A DNA stretch of 64,000 nt from Pectinatus haikarae (GCF_015732185.1 NZ_WIQM01000016.1:775001-839000); one strand, 5' to 3'; shown: positions 56,139 through 64,000, counted from the stretch's first letter. Numbers and translations are program-made. The notes: generated from the sequence alone by a model not told the origin.

Positions 56139-56162
56139 ATCATTATTATATATAATAATGAT
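56139..56162. promoter_or_regulatory. 24-bp perfect palindrome between divergent LysR and CCG genes
   Basis: ATCATTATTATA followed by its exact reverse complement. Position midway between the divergent starts suggests a LysR operator, although the AT-rich composition makes chance symmetry easier. Confidence 0.5.
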
Positions 56163-56254
56163 GATTTGTAAAGACAGAGCAGAAAAGTTTAAAATATCAA
56201 TTCTTGATGGACAAAATAATAGCATAATGAATTGTGCAAAGGGGCGCGCATGTT

Positions 56255-56989
56255 ATGAAAAATGATTTTTATGTTGCAAGCTGTGTATTTACTGAAGAAG
56301 AACCTGCGTTGAGTAAAAAAGTACAGACCTATGTAAAAGATAAATTTGCTATATCATCTATTCGTTGCTGTACGGCCAACTATAAAGTAAAAGAATTTAC
56401 AGAAAAAATGCCGCAATGGTATCAAGCTGAATGGCAGTCTATACCTCATTTCTTAGAATATGCGTCGGCAGGTACAATGATATCGATTTGCCATAATTGT
56501 TCTGCTGTTTTTGAAGAACGTTATCCTGAAATCAAACGGTTATCAATATGGGAACTGATTTTACAGGATAAGAGTTTTCCTTATCCGAATTATCACGGAG
56601 AAAAAATGACAATACAAGATTGCTGGCGGTCAAAAGAAAATAAAGCAGAGCAGGATGCTGTGCGGGCGCTTATGCGGCACATGAACATAAATATTGTTGA
56701 GCTGGATGAAAATTACAGTCAAACAAAATTTTGTGGATACTCTCTTTATCAGCCGCAGCCGCCGAGAAATCCCAAATTGGCGCCTAAACGCTTCTTAGCG
56801 GGAGCAAAGGGATTGTTTCAGGAGCATACAGCAGAAGAAAAGAAACAGATCATGGAAGTATATTGTTCCCAAATCACCACAGAGAAAGCAGTGGCATATT
56901 GTCATTACTGTATCCGCGGATTGAATTTAGGGGGAAAATATGGGATTCATCTGGCACGACTGCTTTTTGAGCCGGAATTGATCTGCTGA
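56255..56989 (+). CDS. Cysteine-rich CCG-like (Fe-S) protein, function unknown
   Basis: A 244-residue protein with a cysteine pattern like the CCG domains of HdrB/GlpC/LutA. The first set is C10, C38-C39 and C79-x2-C82 (SCVFT, RCC, CHNC). A second, degenerate set is QDCWRS, FCG and YCHYC. The CCG domain binds a non-cubane [4Fe-4S] cluster or serves in thiol-disulfide chemistry. ATG 56255 is preferred over an in-frame TTG seven codons upstream because AAGGGG lies between them. Divergent from a LysR gene; no electron-bifurcation partners adjacent. Confidence 0.72.
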   Translation: MKNDFYVASCVFTEEEPALSKKVQTYVKDKFAISSIRCCTANYKVKEFTEKMPQWYQAEWQSIPHFLEYASAGTMISICHNCSAVFEERYPEIKRLSIWELILQDKSFPYPNYHGEKMTIQDCWRSKENKAEQDAVRALMRHMNINIVELDENYSQTKFCGYSLYQPQPPRNPKLAPKRFLAGAKGLFQEHTAEEKKQIMEVYCSQITTEKAVAYCHYCIRGLNLGGKYGIHLARLLFEPELIC

Positions 56990-57013
56990 TTTTTTAATAA
57001 ATATAATATTCTA

Positions 57014-57044
57014 TTGACTTATAGTGTGATCCAGGTCGTATACT
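57014..57044 (+). promoter_or_regulatory. Promoter with 19-bp spacer upstream of the second LysR gene
   Basis: TTGACT (57014-57019), 19 bases, TATACT (57039-57044). The spacer contains an imperfect dyad (ACTTATAGT / ATCCAGGT), as in MerR-family targets. Less certain than the other two such promoters because symmetry is weak. Confidence 0.5.
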
Positions 57045-57069
57045 GAATATGACATGGAGGTGGATTTTG

Positions 57070-57975
57070 TTGATAAAGCAGATAAAATATTTTCAAGCAG
57101 TTGTACGCTGTCAGAATTTTACAGAGGCGGCAGAAGAATGCTATATTTCCCAGTCGGCGATCTCTCAGCAAATTCAAGCATTAGAGAGAGAGCTCGGCGT
57201 GAAACTTTTGGAACGGAAAAAACGTAAATTCTTTTTGACACCGGCAGGAGAGTTTTTTTATAAGAAGAGTTTAGTGCTGGTGAATGATTTTGATCATCTT
57301 TGGGCGGAGACGATTCAAATTGCGAAAGGTGCGGTACATGATCTTGCAATCGGCTATTTGAAATATTATCGGGGAAATGAGCTGCGGCAGTCAATAGCGG
57401 AATTTCGGGTTAAATATCCGGAAGTAGCTTTGCAGACACTGGATGGTGCGCATGAGGAGCTCTATGAATTTTTACGTACAGGAAAGGCCGATATAGTGAT
57501 CAGCGATCTTCGCCGCACACCTTCTAATCAATATGTGAATTATTATCTGACTAAAAAAAAATTTTATGCGGAGCTTGCGGTACAAAATTCTCTTGCCGAA
57601 TTAGCAGTGGTTACTATGGCAGATTTAAAAAATTTGCCATGCATCATTGTTTCTTCTAAAGAAGAGGAAGCACATGAAGAATCCTTTTATCGGGAATATA
57701 TAGGTGTTAAAAGTGATTTTGTTTTTGCGGATAGTTTGGAGGAAGCGCATTTAATGGTGGTGTCGGGAAAAGGATTTATGCCGCTTGAGTTCATTCAAGA
57801 GCCGACAGATAAAGAATTGGTGGTCCGTCATATTCCTATCATTTGGAATGGAAAGCCGGTGTGCCGCGAATACTATGCATTTTGGCGGGTGGATGCAGTG
57901 AAAAATTATATGGAAAATTTCGCGGTTCTTTTGAAAAAAAATTTCTTGGCAGAGGCATGCAATAAAGCTTTCTAA
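57070..57975 (+). CDS. LysR-family transcriptional regulator
   Basis: A 301-residue regulator with the HTH IKYFQAVVRCQNFTEAAEECYISQSAISQQIQALERELG at the N-terminus and a substrate-binding-like C-terminus. GGAGG at 57056-57060 supports a TTG start at 57070 (or the TTG one codon earlier); the ATG at 57049 lies upstream of the ribosome site. It probably regulated the DUF362-MATE-flavodoxin block downstream before an IS30-like element inserted between them. Confidence 0.9.
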   Translation: MIKQIKYFQAVVRCQNFTEAAEECYISQSAISQQIQALERELGVKLLERKKRKFFLTPAGEFFYKKSLVLVNDFDHLWAETIQIAKGAVHDLAIGYLKYYRGNELRQSIAEFRVKYPEVALQTLDGAHEELYEFLRTGKADIVISDLRRTPSNQYVNYYLTKKKFYAELAVQNSLAELAVVTMADLKNLPCIIVSSKEEEAHEESFYREYIGVKSDFVFADSLEEAHLMVVSGKGFMPLEFIQEPTDKELVVRHIPIIWNGKPVCREYYAFWRVDAVKNYMENFAVLLKKNFLAEACNKAF

Positions 57976-57997
57976 AATTATAGAGATGCGCTGATAG

Positions 57998-58025
57998 AAA
58001 GACTTGCCGCGGCAGGTCTTTTTCT
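57998..58025 (+). terminator. Intrinsic terminator after the second LysR gene
   Basis: AAAGACtTGCC-GC-GGCAgGTCTTT stem followed by TTTTTC. It ends the LysR transcript. Confidence 0.82.
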
Positions 58026-58079
58026 TTTGTGACAAAATAGATAAGTTTTTCTTATGGATAATATGCAAAATCCGAATTG

Positions 58080-58095
58080 TTCCAAATCATTGGAA
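58080..58095. repeat. Short palindrome left of the IS30-like element
   Basis: TTCCAA-ATCA-TTGGAA inverted repeat in the non-coding stretch between the LysR terminator and the element. Possible operator remnant, not assignable. Confidence 0.3.
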
Positions 58096-58224
58096 GGCAT
58101 AAAATAGAAGAGTATTAAGACTTCTGCAAGAATTTGGGTGTGTAGGTGAATATAAGCAGATCCTCCGCATGATTGCACGGGGGCGGGGGTAATTGTCAAA
58201 AGGCGAATTAAAAGGATATACAAA

Positions 58225-58237
58225 ATTTTTAAGGTTT
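58225..58237 (+). repeat. Left flanking direct repeat of the IS30-like element
   Basis: ATTTTTAAGGTTT, found again in the same orientation at 59453-59465. Candidate target-site duplication, longer than the 2-3 bp usual for IS30. Confidence 0.5.
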
Positions 58238-59452
58238 GGTTGATTGTAAAATGAAAATGAACAGTTAGCAAAAAGTCCACAGTGACTTTTCTTTAAATGG
58301 TAAAATGGAGTTCTCACAGCACCATTAACCAAAGAGGAGACAATCACTATGGACTGCCATAATTATATCACAGTATTCCCTGAACGAAAACGTGGTCAGC
58401 ATTTGGGACGGGAAGAACGCGGAGCGATCCAGCAACTAAACAAGCAAGGATACTCTCTGCGGGCAATCGCCCGAGAAATCAATTGTTCGCCAAGTACTAT
58501 CATGTATGAATTGCGCCGCGGTACACCGCTGCGCAAAAGCCATAGAGGACGTACACCGGAGTACAGCGCCAAACGAGGTCTTGCAGTATATGAAATGAAT
58601 CGAATGAAGTGCAAAAGGCCGCATTATATCACACATTGCTCAGATTTTGTTAAGTGGGTGGTTGCGCAAGTTAGGGCAAAAAAGTGGTCGTTAGACGCTT
58701 GCGTCGGTCATGCGCGCCTGCACCAGCTCTTTGCTGATAAAGAAATGGTATGCACGAAGACCCTATATAACGAAATGGCTGCTGGTAATTTGCCGCTATC
58801 GCTGTTCGAGCTGCCTGAAATTCTAAAGCGAAAGCAAAACAAAAAAGGAACCCGAAAGCATAAACGTCTGAAAGGTCGCAGCATTGACGAACGTCCTGAC
58901 ATCGTAGATTTACGCACGGAATTCGGCCATTGGGAAGCTGACACGGTGATTGGCAGAAAAAAAGGCAGAGAAGCTGCTGTTTTAACTCTGATTGAGCGTG
59001 TTACAAACAATTACCTGGCTATTCGCATTCCTGGTAAAAACAGTGAGTCTGTCATGGCTGCGATGAAAGAACTACACGCTGAATATGGTGAGCGTTTCAG
59101 TTCTGTTTTCAAAACCATTACAACCGATAATGGCTCTGAATTCGAGGAATTTTCCAAGATTGAAGCCTGGGGTTCCAGTGTTTATTATGCACATCCTTAC
59201 TCCTCTTGGGAGCGACCAGTAAATGAACGGCACAACGGCTTCTTGCGTCAATATATTCCAAAGGGCGTTTCGATTGAGAAATATACTTATGAAGATATAT
59301 TACATTTTGCCGATGAATTGAATAGCCGTCCGCGCAAGCGACTTGCCTACCAGACACCGGAAGAATTGTTCGACGCTTTTCTCGATAAACTTTATATTGC
59401 CTGAGATCATCGGCATTTTACCAAAGTGTTCAATTTGCTATTGCAATTTACG
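58238..59452 (+). mobile_element. IS30-like insertion sequence
   Basis: About 1.2 kb between 13-bp direct repeats. Imperfect terminal inverted repeats share GTAAA-TG and TGAACA-TT cores, the right end having a longer GCAATAGCAAAT version. It carries one intact IS30-type transposase. It sits between a LysR gene and the promoter of the DUF362 gene, leaving that promoter intact. Confidence 0.8.
58349..59404 (+). CDS. IS30-family transposase
   Basis: A 351-residue transposase with an N-terminal HTH_38 domain (HLGREERGAIQQLNKQGYSLRAIAREINCSPSTI) and a DDE core: GHWEADTVIGRKKG (Asp), TTDNGSEF (Asp) and WERPVNERHNGFLRQYIPKG (Glu), all standard for IS30. AGAGGAG lies upstream of the ATG. Full length. 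Confidence 0.96.
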   Translation: MDCHNYITVFPERKRGQHLGREERGAIQQLNKQGYSLRAIAREINCSPSTIMYELRRGTPLRKSHRGRTPEYSAKRGLAVYEMNRMKCKRPHYITHCSDFVKWVVAQVRAKKWSLDACVGHARLHQLFADKEMVCTKTLYNEMAAGNLPLSLFELPEILKRKQNKKGTRKHKRLKGRSIDERPDIVDLRTEFGHWEADTVIGRKKGREAAVLTLIERVTNNYLAIRIPGKNSESVMAAMKELHAEYGERFSSVFKTITTDNGSEFEEFSKIEAWGSSVYYAHPYSSWERPVNERHNGFLRQYIPKGVSIEKYTYEDILHFADELNSRPRKRLAYQTPEELFDAFLDKLYIA

Positions 59453-59465
59453 ATTTTTAAGGTTT
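59453..59465 (+). repeat. Right flanking direct repeat of the IS30-like element
   Basis: ATTTTTAAGGTTT, identical to 58225-58237. Confidence 0.5.
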
Positions 59466-59489
59466 TTCTATTTTTGTTTTTAAAAATGC

Positions 59490-59520
59490 TTGCAATGGAG
59501 TTAACTCCAAGTGATACGAT
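59490..59520 (+). promoter_or_regulatory. MerR-type promoter/operator of the DUF362 gene
   Basis: TTGCAA (59490-59495), a 19-base spacer and TACGAT (59515-59520). The spacer holds a perfect 14-bp palindrome TGGAGTTAACTCCA (59496-59509). This is the layout bound by AdhR/NmlR-like MerR regulators that respond to aldehydes or electrophiles. No matching intact MerR gene is in the window. Confidence 0.72.
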
Positions 59521-59572
59521 AAATTTATACACAGTAAAATCAAAGAATTTATAAAAACAGGGGGTATTAGTT

Positions 59573-60610
59573 ATGGGGATTTCGAGGCGGGGGTTTATGA
59601 AGTTGGCTGGTGCTGCAGCTGTCGGGACAGCTTTTTCAGGTTTAGGTGGATTGGAAAAATCATTGGCACAGGCGCCGGTTGTCGGCAGTACGGAAGTGAC
59701 AGGTGGAAATACAGTCGGTTCGACAGCAAAAGTTTATTTTACGCAGCAGATTGATGCAGACCATTTGGTTCGTTTGTATGACCAAATGAATGAAGGCATA
59801 TATGGGAAAGTTGCCATCAAGCTGCATACAGGTGAACAGCATGGGCCGAATATTTTGCCGCGCGATATAGTAAAAGCATTTCAAGCGCATATTCCTGACA
59901 GCGCGATCGTTGAAACAAATACTATGTATACGGGTGATCGGGATACAACTGAAAAACACCGTAAAACATTGGATGTTAATGGCTGGACTTTTTGTCCGGT
60001 GGATATTATGGATGAAGAAGGCACGGTCATGCTGCCGGTTCGAAATGCTCTTCATCTCAATGAAGTATCAATGGGCGGGCATATTGTAAACTATGATTCA
60101 ATGATTGTGCTTACTCATTTTAAAGGACATGCCATGGGCGGCTTTGGCGGGTCGCTTAAAAATATAGCTATTGGCTGTGCGGATGGAAAGATCGGTAAAC
60201 GCCAAGTTCACGGTTTTAAAAAATCAACGGCACCACAAGCTCAGGATTGGAGTGATTCCATGGTAACGAAAGAATTGTTTATGGAAAATATGGCTGATGC
60301 CGGTAAAGCAACGGTGGATTATTTCGGCAAACATATTATATTTATAAATGTTCTGCGCCGCATGTCGGTGGACTGTGATTGCGCCGGAGTGAGCGCAGCT
60401 GAACCAAAAATTTCTGATATAGGGATTTTGGTGTCAACCGATATTCTGGCGATTGATCAGGCATCGGTAGATATGGTCTATGCTAAACCGGAAAATGAAA
60501 AACATGATCTTGTGGAACGTATGGAATCACGGCATGGCTTGCATCAGCTAGATGCTATGCGCAAGCTGAAGATGGGCAATGATAAGTATGAGCTGATTTC
60601 TATCGATTAA
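59573..60610 (+). CDS. Tat-exported DUF362 protein
   Basis: A 345-residue protein with an N-terminal Tat signal (ISRRGFMKLAGAAAVGTAF, cleavage likely after LAQA). The DUF362 core has KVAIKLHTGEQHGPN, THFKGHAMGGFGGSLKNIAIGCA and a late CDCAGVS cysteine cluster. DUF362 domains occur in secreted or Fe-S-associated proteins without a settled activity. Expression is probably controlled by the MerR-type promoter just upstream. A GGGGG site precedes the ATG. Confidence 0.86.
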   Translation: MGISRRGFMKLAGAAAVGTAFSGLGGLEKSLAQAPVVGSTEVTGGNTVGSTAKVYFTQQIDADHLVRLYDQMNEGIYGKVAIKLHTGEQHGPNILPRDIVKAFQAHIPDSAIVETNTMYTGDRDTTEKHRKTLDVNGWTFCPVDIMDEEGTVMLPVRNALHLNEVSMGGHIVNYDSMIVLTHFKGHAMGGFGGSLKNIAIGCADGKIGKRQVHGFKKSTAPQAQDWSDSMVTKELFMENMADAGKATVDYFGKHIIFINVLRRMSVDCDCAGVSAAEPKISDIGILVSTDILAIDQASVDMVYAKPENEKHDLVERMESRHGLHQLDAMRKLKMGNDKYELISID

Positions 60611-60769
60611 TCCGGTCTGCCGGGTACAGTGCCGTGCTTAAAATAAAAAAGTAAAGGTTTTGTTTTCAAAATATATAAAACGCAGTCAAATTTGAAGCTG
60701 ACATGAAATAATACGAATGAATTGCTCTATTTTTCATCAATTGCCGAAGGGAGTACCAACCATACTTTA

Positions 60770-62107
60770 ATGAAAACAAAATTTTTTAGTAATCATGATA
60801 TATTTAGACTATTTTTGCCAATAATTATTGAACAATTTCTCGAATACCTTGTAGGACTGGCGGATTCGATCATGGCTGCTTCTGTCGGAGAAGCGGCAGT
60901 ATCAGGGGTTTCGCTTGTCGATTTTGTTATGGCTCTTTTAATCAGTCTTTTCGCGGCTTTGTCAACCGGAGGTGCGGTGGTGGCCGGGCAATATTTAGGC
61001 TCGCAAAAAGAAAATGAAGCAAGAAATACGGCAAATCAGTTGGTCTGGTTTGCCGGTATTTCATCATTACTGATTATGTGCTGTATATATTTGCTGAAAC
61101 CTTTTATACTGCATGTTATTTTTGGACAGATAACCGCTGCCGTGGAAGATAATGCTGAACGCTATCTCATGATTACAGCACTTTCTATTCCTTTTTTGGC
61201 ATTGTATAATGCCGGAGCCGCTATTTTCAGGACCATGGGAAACGCCAGACTTCCCATGCTGATCATGCTTGCTATGAATATTGCCCATGCGGCAGGAAAC
61301 GCTGTTCTTATTTACGGATTTCATTTTGGCGTGGAGGGTGTGGCTATTCCCACTTTATTGGCTCGTATTGCTGCTGCTGTTATTGTTCTGGTATTTGCCA
61401 TGGATCGGCGTCAATCACTTTATCTTGCGCGAACGTTGAAATATAAATGCAATTTAAAATTAATCAGGCAGATCCTCAGCATAGGTATTCCCTATGGGTT
61501 AGAAAACGGACTTTTTTATTTTGGACGCATTGTTGTATTAAGCTTGGTTGCTACTTTCGGTACGGCTGCTATTGCTGCAAATGCCGTCGGCGGCACTATT
61601 GTTATGTTTGAAGCCTTACCCGGTATGGCGATTGGTTTTGGAATGACTGTTGTCATTGCACGATGCGTCGGTGCCGGAGATTATGAACAGGCAAGATATT
61701 ATACAAAAAAGATCATGGGGATTGTTTATGCAGCCCAAATTGTAAGCTGTGCTGTTGTTATAGCACTTCTGCCGGCAATTATGGATGTTTATGGATTATC
61801 TTCGGAAGCTACTGCGATGGCATATAAAATTGTTTGGGCTCATGCTCTTATCGAAATTTTAATTTGGCCATTGGCGTACACGCTGCCTGTTGCATTCCGT
61901 GCTGCGGGAGATGCAAAATTTCCAATGGTAATAGGGACACTTTCCATGATTTTTAGCCGCATTGCTTTGTCCTATGTGCTTGCAATTGATTTTGGGATGG
62001 GAATGTTCGGTACTTGGATAGCCATGTTTATTGACTGGCTGATCAAGGCAGTAATTTTTTTGATACGCTATCTGCGCGATACATGGACACATTATAAGGT
62101 GATTTAG
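60770..62107 (+). CDS. MATE-family efflux transporter
   Basis: A 445-residue membrane protein with twelve predicted helices in two homologous halves, starting MKTKFFSNHDIFRLFLPIIIEQF. MATE marks are DSIMAASVGEAAVSGVS, GNARLPMLIML and AAGDAKFPMVIG. It exports cationic or amphiphilic compounds by Na+ or H+ antiport. ATG 60770 is the best domain start, though the nearest purine-rich site (GAAGGGAG) is 16 bases away; an in-frame TTG 16 codons upstream is the alternative. It lies between DUF362 and the flavoprotein genes. Confidence 0.9.
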   Translation: MKTKFFSNHDIFRLFLPIIIEQFLEYLVGLADSIMAASVGEAAVSGVSLVDFVMALLISLFAALSTGGAVVAGQYLGSQKENEARNTANQLVWFAGISSLLIMCCIYLLKPFILHVIFGQITAAVEDNAERYLMITALSIPFLALYNAGAAIFRTMGNARLPMLIMLAMNIAHAAGNAVLIYGFHFGVEGVAIPTLLARIAAAVIVLVFAMDRRQSLYLARTLKYKCNLKLIRQILSIGIPYGLENGLFYFGRIVVLSLVATFGTAAIAANAVGGTIVMFEALPGMAIGFGMTVVIARCVGAGDYEQARYYTKKIMGIVYAAQIVSCAVVIALLPAIMDVYGLSSEATAMAYKIVWAHALIEILIWPLAYTLPVAFRAAGDAKFPMVIGTLSMIFSRIALSYVLAIDFGMGMFGTWIAMFIDWLIKAVIFLIRYLRDTWTHYKVI

Positions 62108-62262
62108 AAGTGCTTGGCCGTATTGTAGATGGATTCATGAAAGAGTGATAGAAATTCTGCAGAGAAGATGCTATATGGAGTTACAGGTGTATGAGCAATC
62201 TTGTAAAGCGGCTGTATTGTCGAGATAATCTGTAAAATTATATTTGTGAGAGTAGGAATTAT

Positions 62263-62799
62263 ATGTGTAAAAAAGTATTGGTTTTATCTGCCAGCCCGCG
62301 CAGAGGAGGAAATTCAGATATCCTTTGTGCCCAATTTGTGCGAGGCGCAAGAGATGAAGAAAATGAAGTTGAGAAAATTTTTCTTAGAGATAAGAAAATC
62401 AATTATTGTACTGCCTGTTATGCATGCAGAGATAGAGGAAAATGCGTTCACCAGGATGATATGGCAGAAATTCTAGAGATGATGATTGCGGCTGATGTCA
62501 TTGTTATGGCATCACCTGTTTATTTTTATACATTGGATGCACAGATGAAGACTTTGATTGATCGAACTGTTGCACGCTACACAGAAATCAGAAATAAAGA
62601 ATTGTATTTTATTATTGCGGCAGCAGATACAAGTATTTCGATGATGCAGCGGACTATTGAATGTTTTCGCGGATTTGCTGACTGTCTTGATGGTGCCAGA
62701 GAAAAGGGTGTTATTTACGGAGTTGGCGCATGGAATATTGGCGATATTGAAGGCACCAAAGCAATGCAGGAAGCCTATGAGATGGGAAAAAATGTATAA
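62263..62799 (+). CDS. NADPH-dependent FMN reductase / iron-sulfur-flavoprotein-like
   Basis: A 178-residue flavodoxin-fold protein. The FMN phosphate loop is LSASPRRGGNSD (about residues 7-18), with ASPVYFYTLDAQMKTLIDR later. The CTACYACRDRGKC cysteines at about residues 48-60 resemble the cluster-binding segment of archaeal iron-sulfur flavoproteins, although one spacing differs. It could reduce quinones or peroxides. Co-transcribed with the flavodoxin gene 26 bases downstream. Confidence 0.88.
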   Translation: MCKKVLVLSASPRRGGNSDILCAQFVRGARDEENEVEKIFLRDKKINYCTACYACRDRGKCVHQDDMAEILEMMIAADVIVMASPVYFYTLDAQMKTLIDRTVARYTEIRNKELYFIIAAADTSISMMQRTIECFRGFADCLDGAREKGVIYGVGAWNIGDIEGTKAMQEAYEMGKNV

Positions 62800-62825
62800 A
62801 ATAAACTGATGAGACGGAGAGAAAT

Positions 62826-63329
62826 ATGAGTAAGATGATAGTAGTGTATTATTCATGGTCAAATGGAAATACAGAAAAAATAGCAAAACAGCTGCAAGAG
62901 GCCACGGCTTCTGAGATTGCACGCATAGAAATGGTAAAGCCTTACAGCGGAAGCTATGAGGATGTTGTAGAACAGGGGAAAGAAGAGGTCAATCGTGGAT
63001 TTAAGCCTGAAATAAAATCAATGGCAGTCGACCTGAAGAATTATGATATCATTGCGGTAGGCACGCCGACCTGGTGGTATACAATGGCTCCTGCCGTAGC
63101 TTCGTTTTTAGATAACCGGGACTGGAATGGTAAAATAGTAGTCCCTTTCATTACCAACGGCGGTTGGCCGGGGCATATTATTAACGATATAAAAATAGCC
63201 TGCCAGGGAGCTGAATTTGCTCAAGAAATGGAAGTTCGTTTTGATTCCAGCGGCGGAAACCATATGGAAACAGGAGAAGATGAAGTTGGGGCATGGATTA
63301 CGCGAGTGAGAAATATTCTTTTAGGGTGA
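62826..63329 (+). CDS. Flavodoxin
   Basis: A 167-residue flavodoxin-like protein with phosphate loop YYSWSNGNTEKIA (about residues 8-20), and the aromatic FMN-stacking stretch GTPTWWYTMAPAVASFL. GGAGAGAAAT lies before the ATG. It is the type often paired with cupin and FMN reductase genes in MerR-controlled redox-stress blocks. Partner enzyme unknown. Confidence 0.92.
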   Translation: MSKMIVVYYSWSNGNTEKIAKQLQEATASEIARIEMVKPYSGSYEDVVEQGKEEVNRGFKPEIKSMAVDLKNYDIIAVGTPTWWYTMAPAVASFLDNRDWNGKIVVPFITNGGWPGHIINDIKIACQGAEFAQEMEVRFDSSGGNHMETGEDEVGAWITRVRNILLG

Positions 63330-63368
63330 AATAAAAGAATTTATATTTTTCAGACCGTACTTTATTGA

Positions 63369-63391
63369 TCATCAGGTATGGCAACTGATGA
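63369..63391. repeat. Inverted repeat upstream of the cupin gene
   Basis: TCATCAG-N9-CTGATGA, about 35 bases before the cupin start. It could be an operator or a weak RNA hairpin between flavodoxin and cupin genes. Confidence 0.35.
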
Positions 63392-63425
63392 GGATGAATA
63401 TTAATATTGGCTCAGGAGGTATTTG

Positions 63426-63833
63426 ATGATGAAAGAATTAAGTATATTCCCAATAGGGAAAAAGAACGATGCATACGCAAAATATTTTACAGGACAGAGT
63501 TATTTAAATATGTTGTCATTGGATCAGGTAGTTGTAGGAAATGTAACTTTTGAACCGGGGTGCCGCAATTGGTGGCATATACATCATGCAAAATCTGGCG
63601 GCGGACAAATTCTTCTTGTTACGGCAGGAACAGGCTATTATCAGGAGTGGGGCAAAGCAGCGCAGGAATTGCATCCGGGAGATGTGGTGCACATTTCTGC
63701 GAATGTAAAGCACTGGCATGGTGCGTCGCCGAATAGCTGGTTTGCTCATTTGGCTATTGAGGTTTCGGGCGAAGAAACTTCAAATGAATGGTGTGAACCA
63801 GTACCTGATGATGAATACGGGAAATTAAAATAA
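63426..63833 (+). CDS. Cupin-domain protein (carboxymuconolactone decarboxylase-associated type)
   Basis: A 135-residue single-domain cupin. The metal ligands are in WWHIHHAKSGGGQILLV (His-x-His pair, then Gln/Glu position) and VKHWHGASPNSWFAHLAI. Short cupins of this kind accompany carboxymuconolactone-decarboxylase and flavodoxin genes in redox-stress loci. AGGAGG lies 6 bases before ATG 63426. No promoter was recognised upstream, so it may belong to the flavodoxin transcript. Confidence 0.9.
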   Translation: MMKELSIFPIGKKNDAYAKYFTGQSYLNMLSLDQVVVGNVTFEPGCRNWWHIHHAKSGGGQILLVTAGTGYYQEWGKAAQELHPGDVVHISANVKHWHGASPNSWFAHLAIEVSGEETSNEWCEPVPDDEYGKLK

Positions 63834-64000
63834 TTTATAATAAAATGTTTTGTTCAGGTAAATTCTTGAAGATTGCCTTATGAGGAGATTTACCATTAAA
63901 GCAGTACATTGACAGTTCTTAAATGTAATGATATCCTATATATAATTATTTTCCAGCTAATTAGAAAACTAAAGGCTAGGAAATCAGATGTGTTTTCCGT

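Overview
This window comes from a low-GC, strictly fermentative or anaerobically respiring bacterium that is Firmicute by gene content but has two membranes. It carries a perfect CIRCE/HrcA operator, YitT, DUF3783, an Rrf2 regulator and CcpA-era glycerol genes, yet also an AcrAB-type RND pump, which needs an outer membrane. That combination fits the Negativicutes (Selenomonadales/Veillonellales/Sporomusales). The genus is not decided by what can be seen here. No tRNA, rRNA or CRISPR was recognised.

Layout. (1) 1-9.7 kb, minus strand: a membrane-bound [NiFe] uptake hydrogenase, hyaABC, then a small CxxCGC/HMA-like protein, an intercistronic hairpin, and the full maturation set hypA-hypB-protease-hypF-hypC-hypD-hypE (hypE runs off the edge). 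(2) 9.7-18.9 kb, minus strand: dihydroxyacetone kinase dhaKLM, anaerobic glycerol-3-phosphate dehydrogenase glpABC, and glpF-glpK. Glycerol enters through GlpF, is phosphorylated by GlpK and oxidised by GlpABC into the quinone pool, while the hydrogenase feeds the same pool from H2. DhaKLM is a PEP-dependent route for dihydroxyacetone. (3) 19-27.7 kb: YitT, three poorly characterised genes, a HAD-Nudix fusion, a chemoreceptor, an exported acetolactate decarboxylase, and a roughly 900-bp non-coding stretch containing a compact promoter-hairpin-micro-ORF unit. (4) 27.7-29 kb: peroxide defence pair yaaA-bcp. (5) 29-38.5 kb, minus strand: an atypical histidine/urocanate locus in the order M20 amidase, HutF-like amidohydrolase, aconitase X large and small subunits, hutI, hutU, with an RpiR regulator and HutD upstream. 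It lacks hutH, hutG and ftcD. (6) 38.5-42 kb: mnmA, an Rrf2 regulator, rarA and dut. (7) 42.4-44.6 kb: htpG under a CIRCE operator.

(8) 45.3-59.5 kb is an insertion-sequence-rich accessory zone. An IS6-like element with 8-bp target duplications sits in front of a frameshifted DinB-like gene. An IS1182-like element splits a MerR/BmrR-type regulator whose own operator, with the hallmark 19-bp promoter spacer, still lies in front of the divergent RND efflux operon. An IS30-like element separates a LysR gene from a redox gene block. (9) 56-63.8 kb: a degenerate CCG iron-sulfur protein, two LysR regulators, a Tat-exported DUF362 protein behind another MerR-architecture promoter, a MATE transporter, an iron-sulfur-flavoprotein-like FMN reductase, a flavodoxin and a cupin. 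The last 167 bases hold no recognisable gene.

The observations most worth following up are the aconitase X-containing hut operon, the small protein carrying a HypB-like CxxCGC nickel motif on an HMA-like fold, and the IS-broken MerR activator beside its intact operator.
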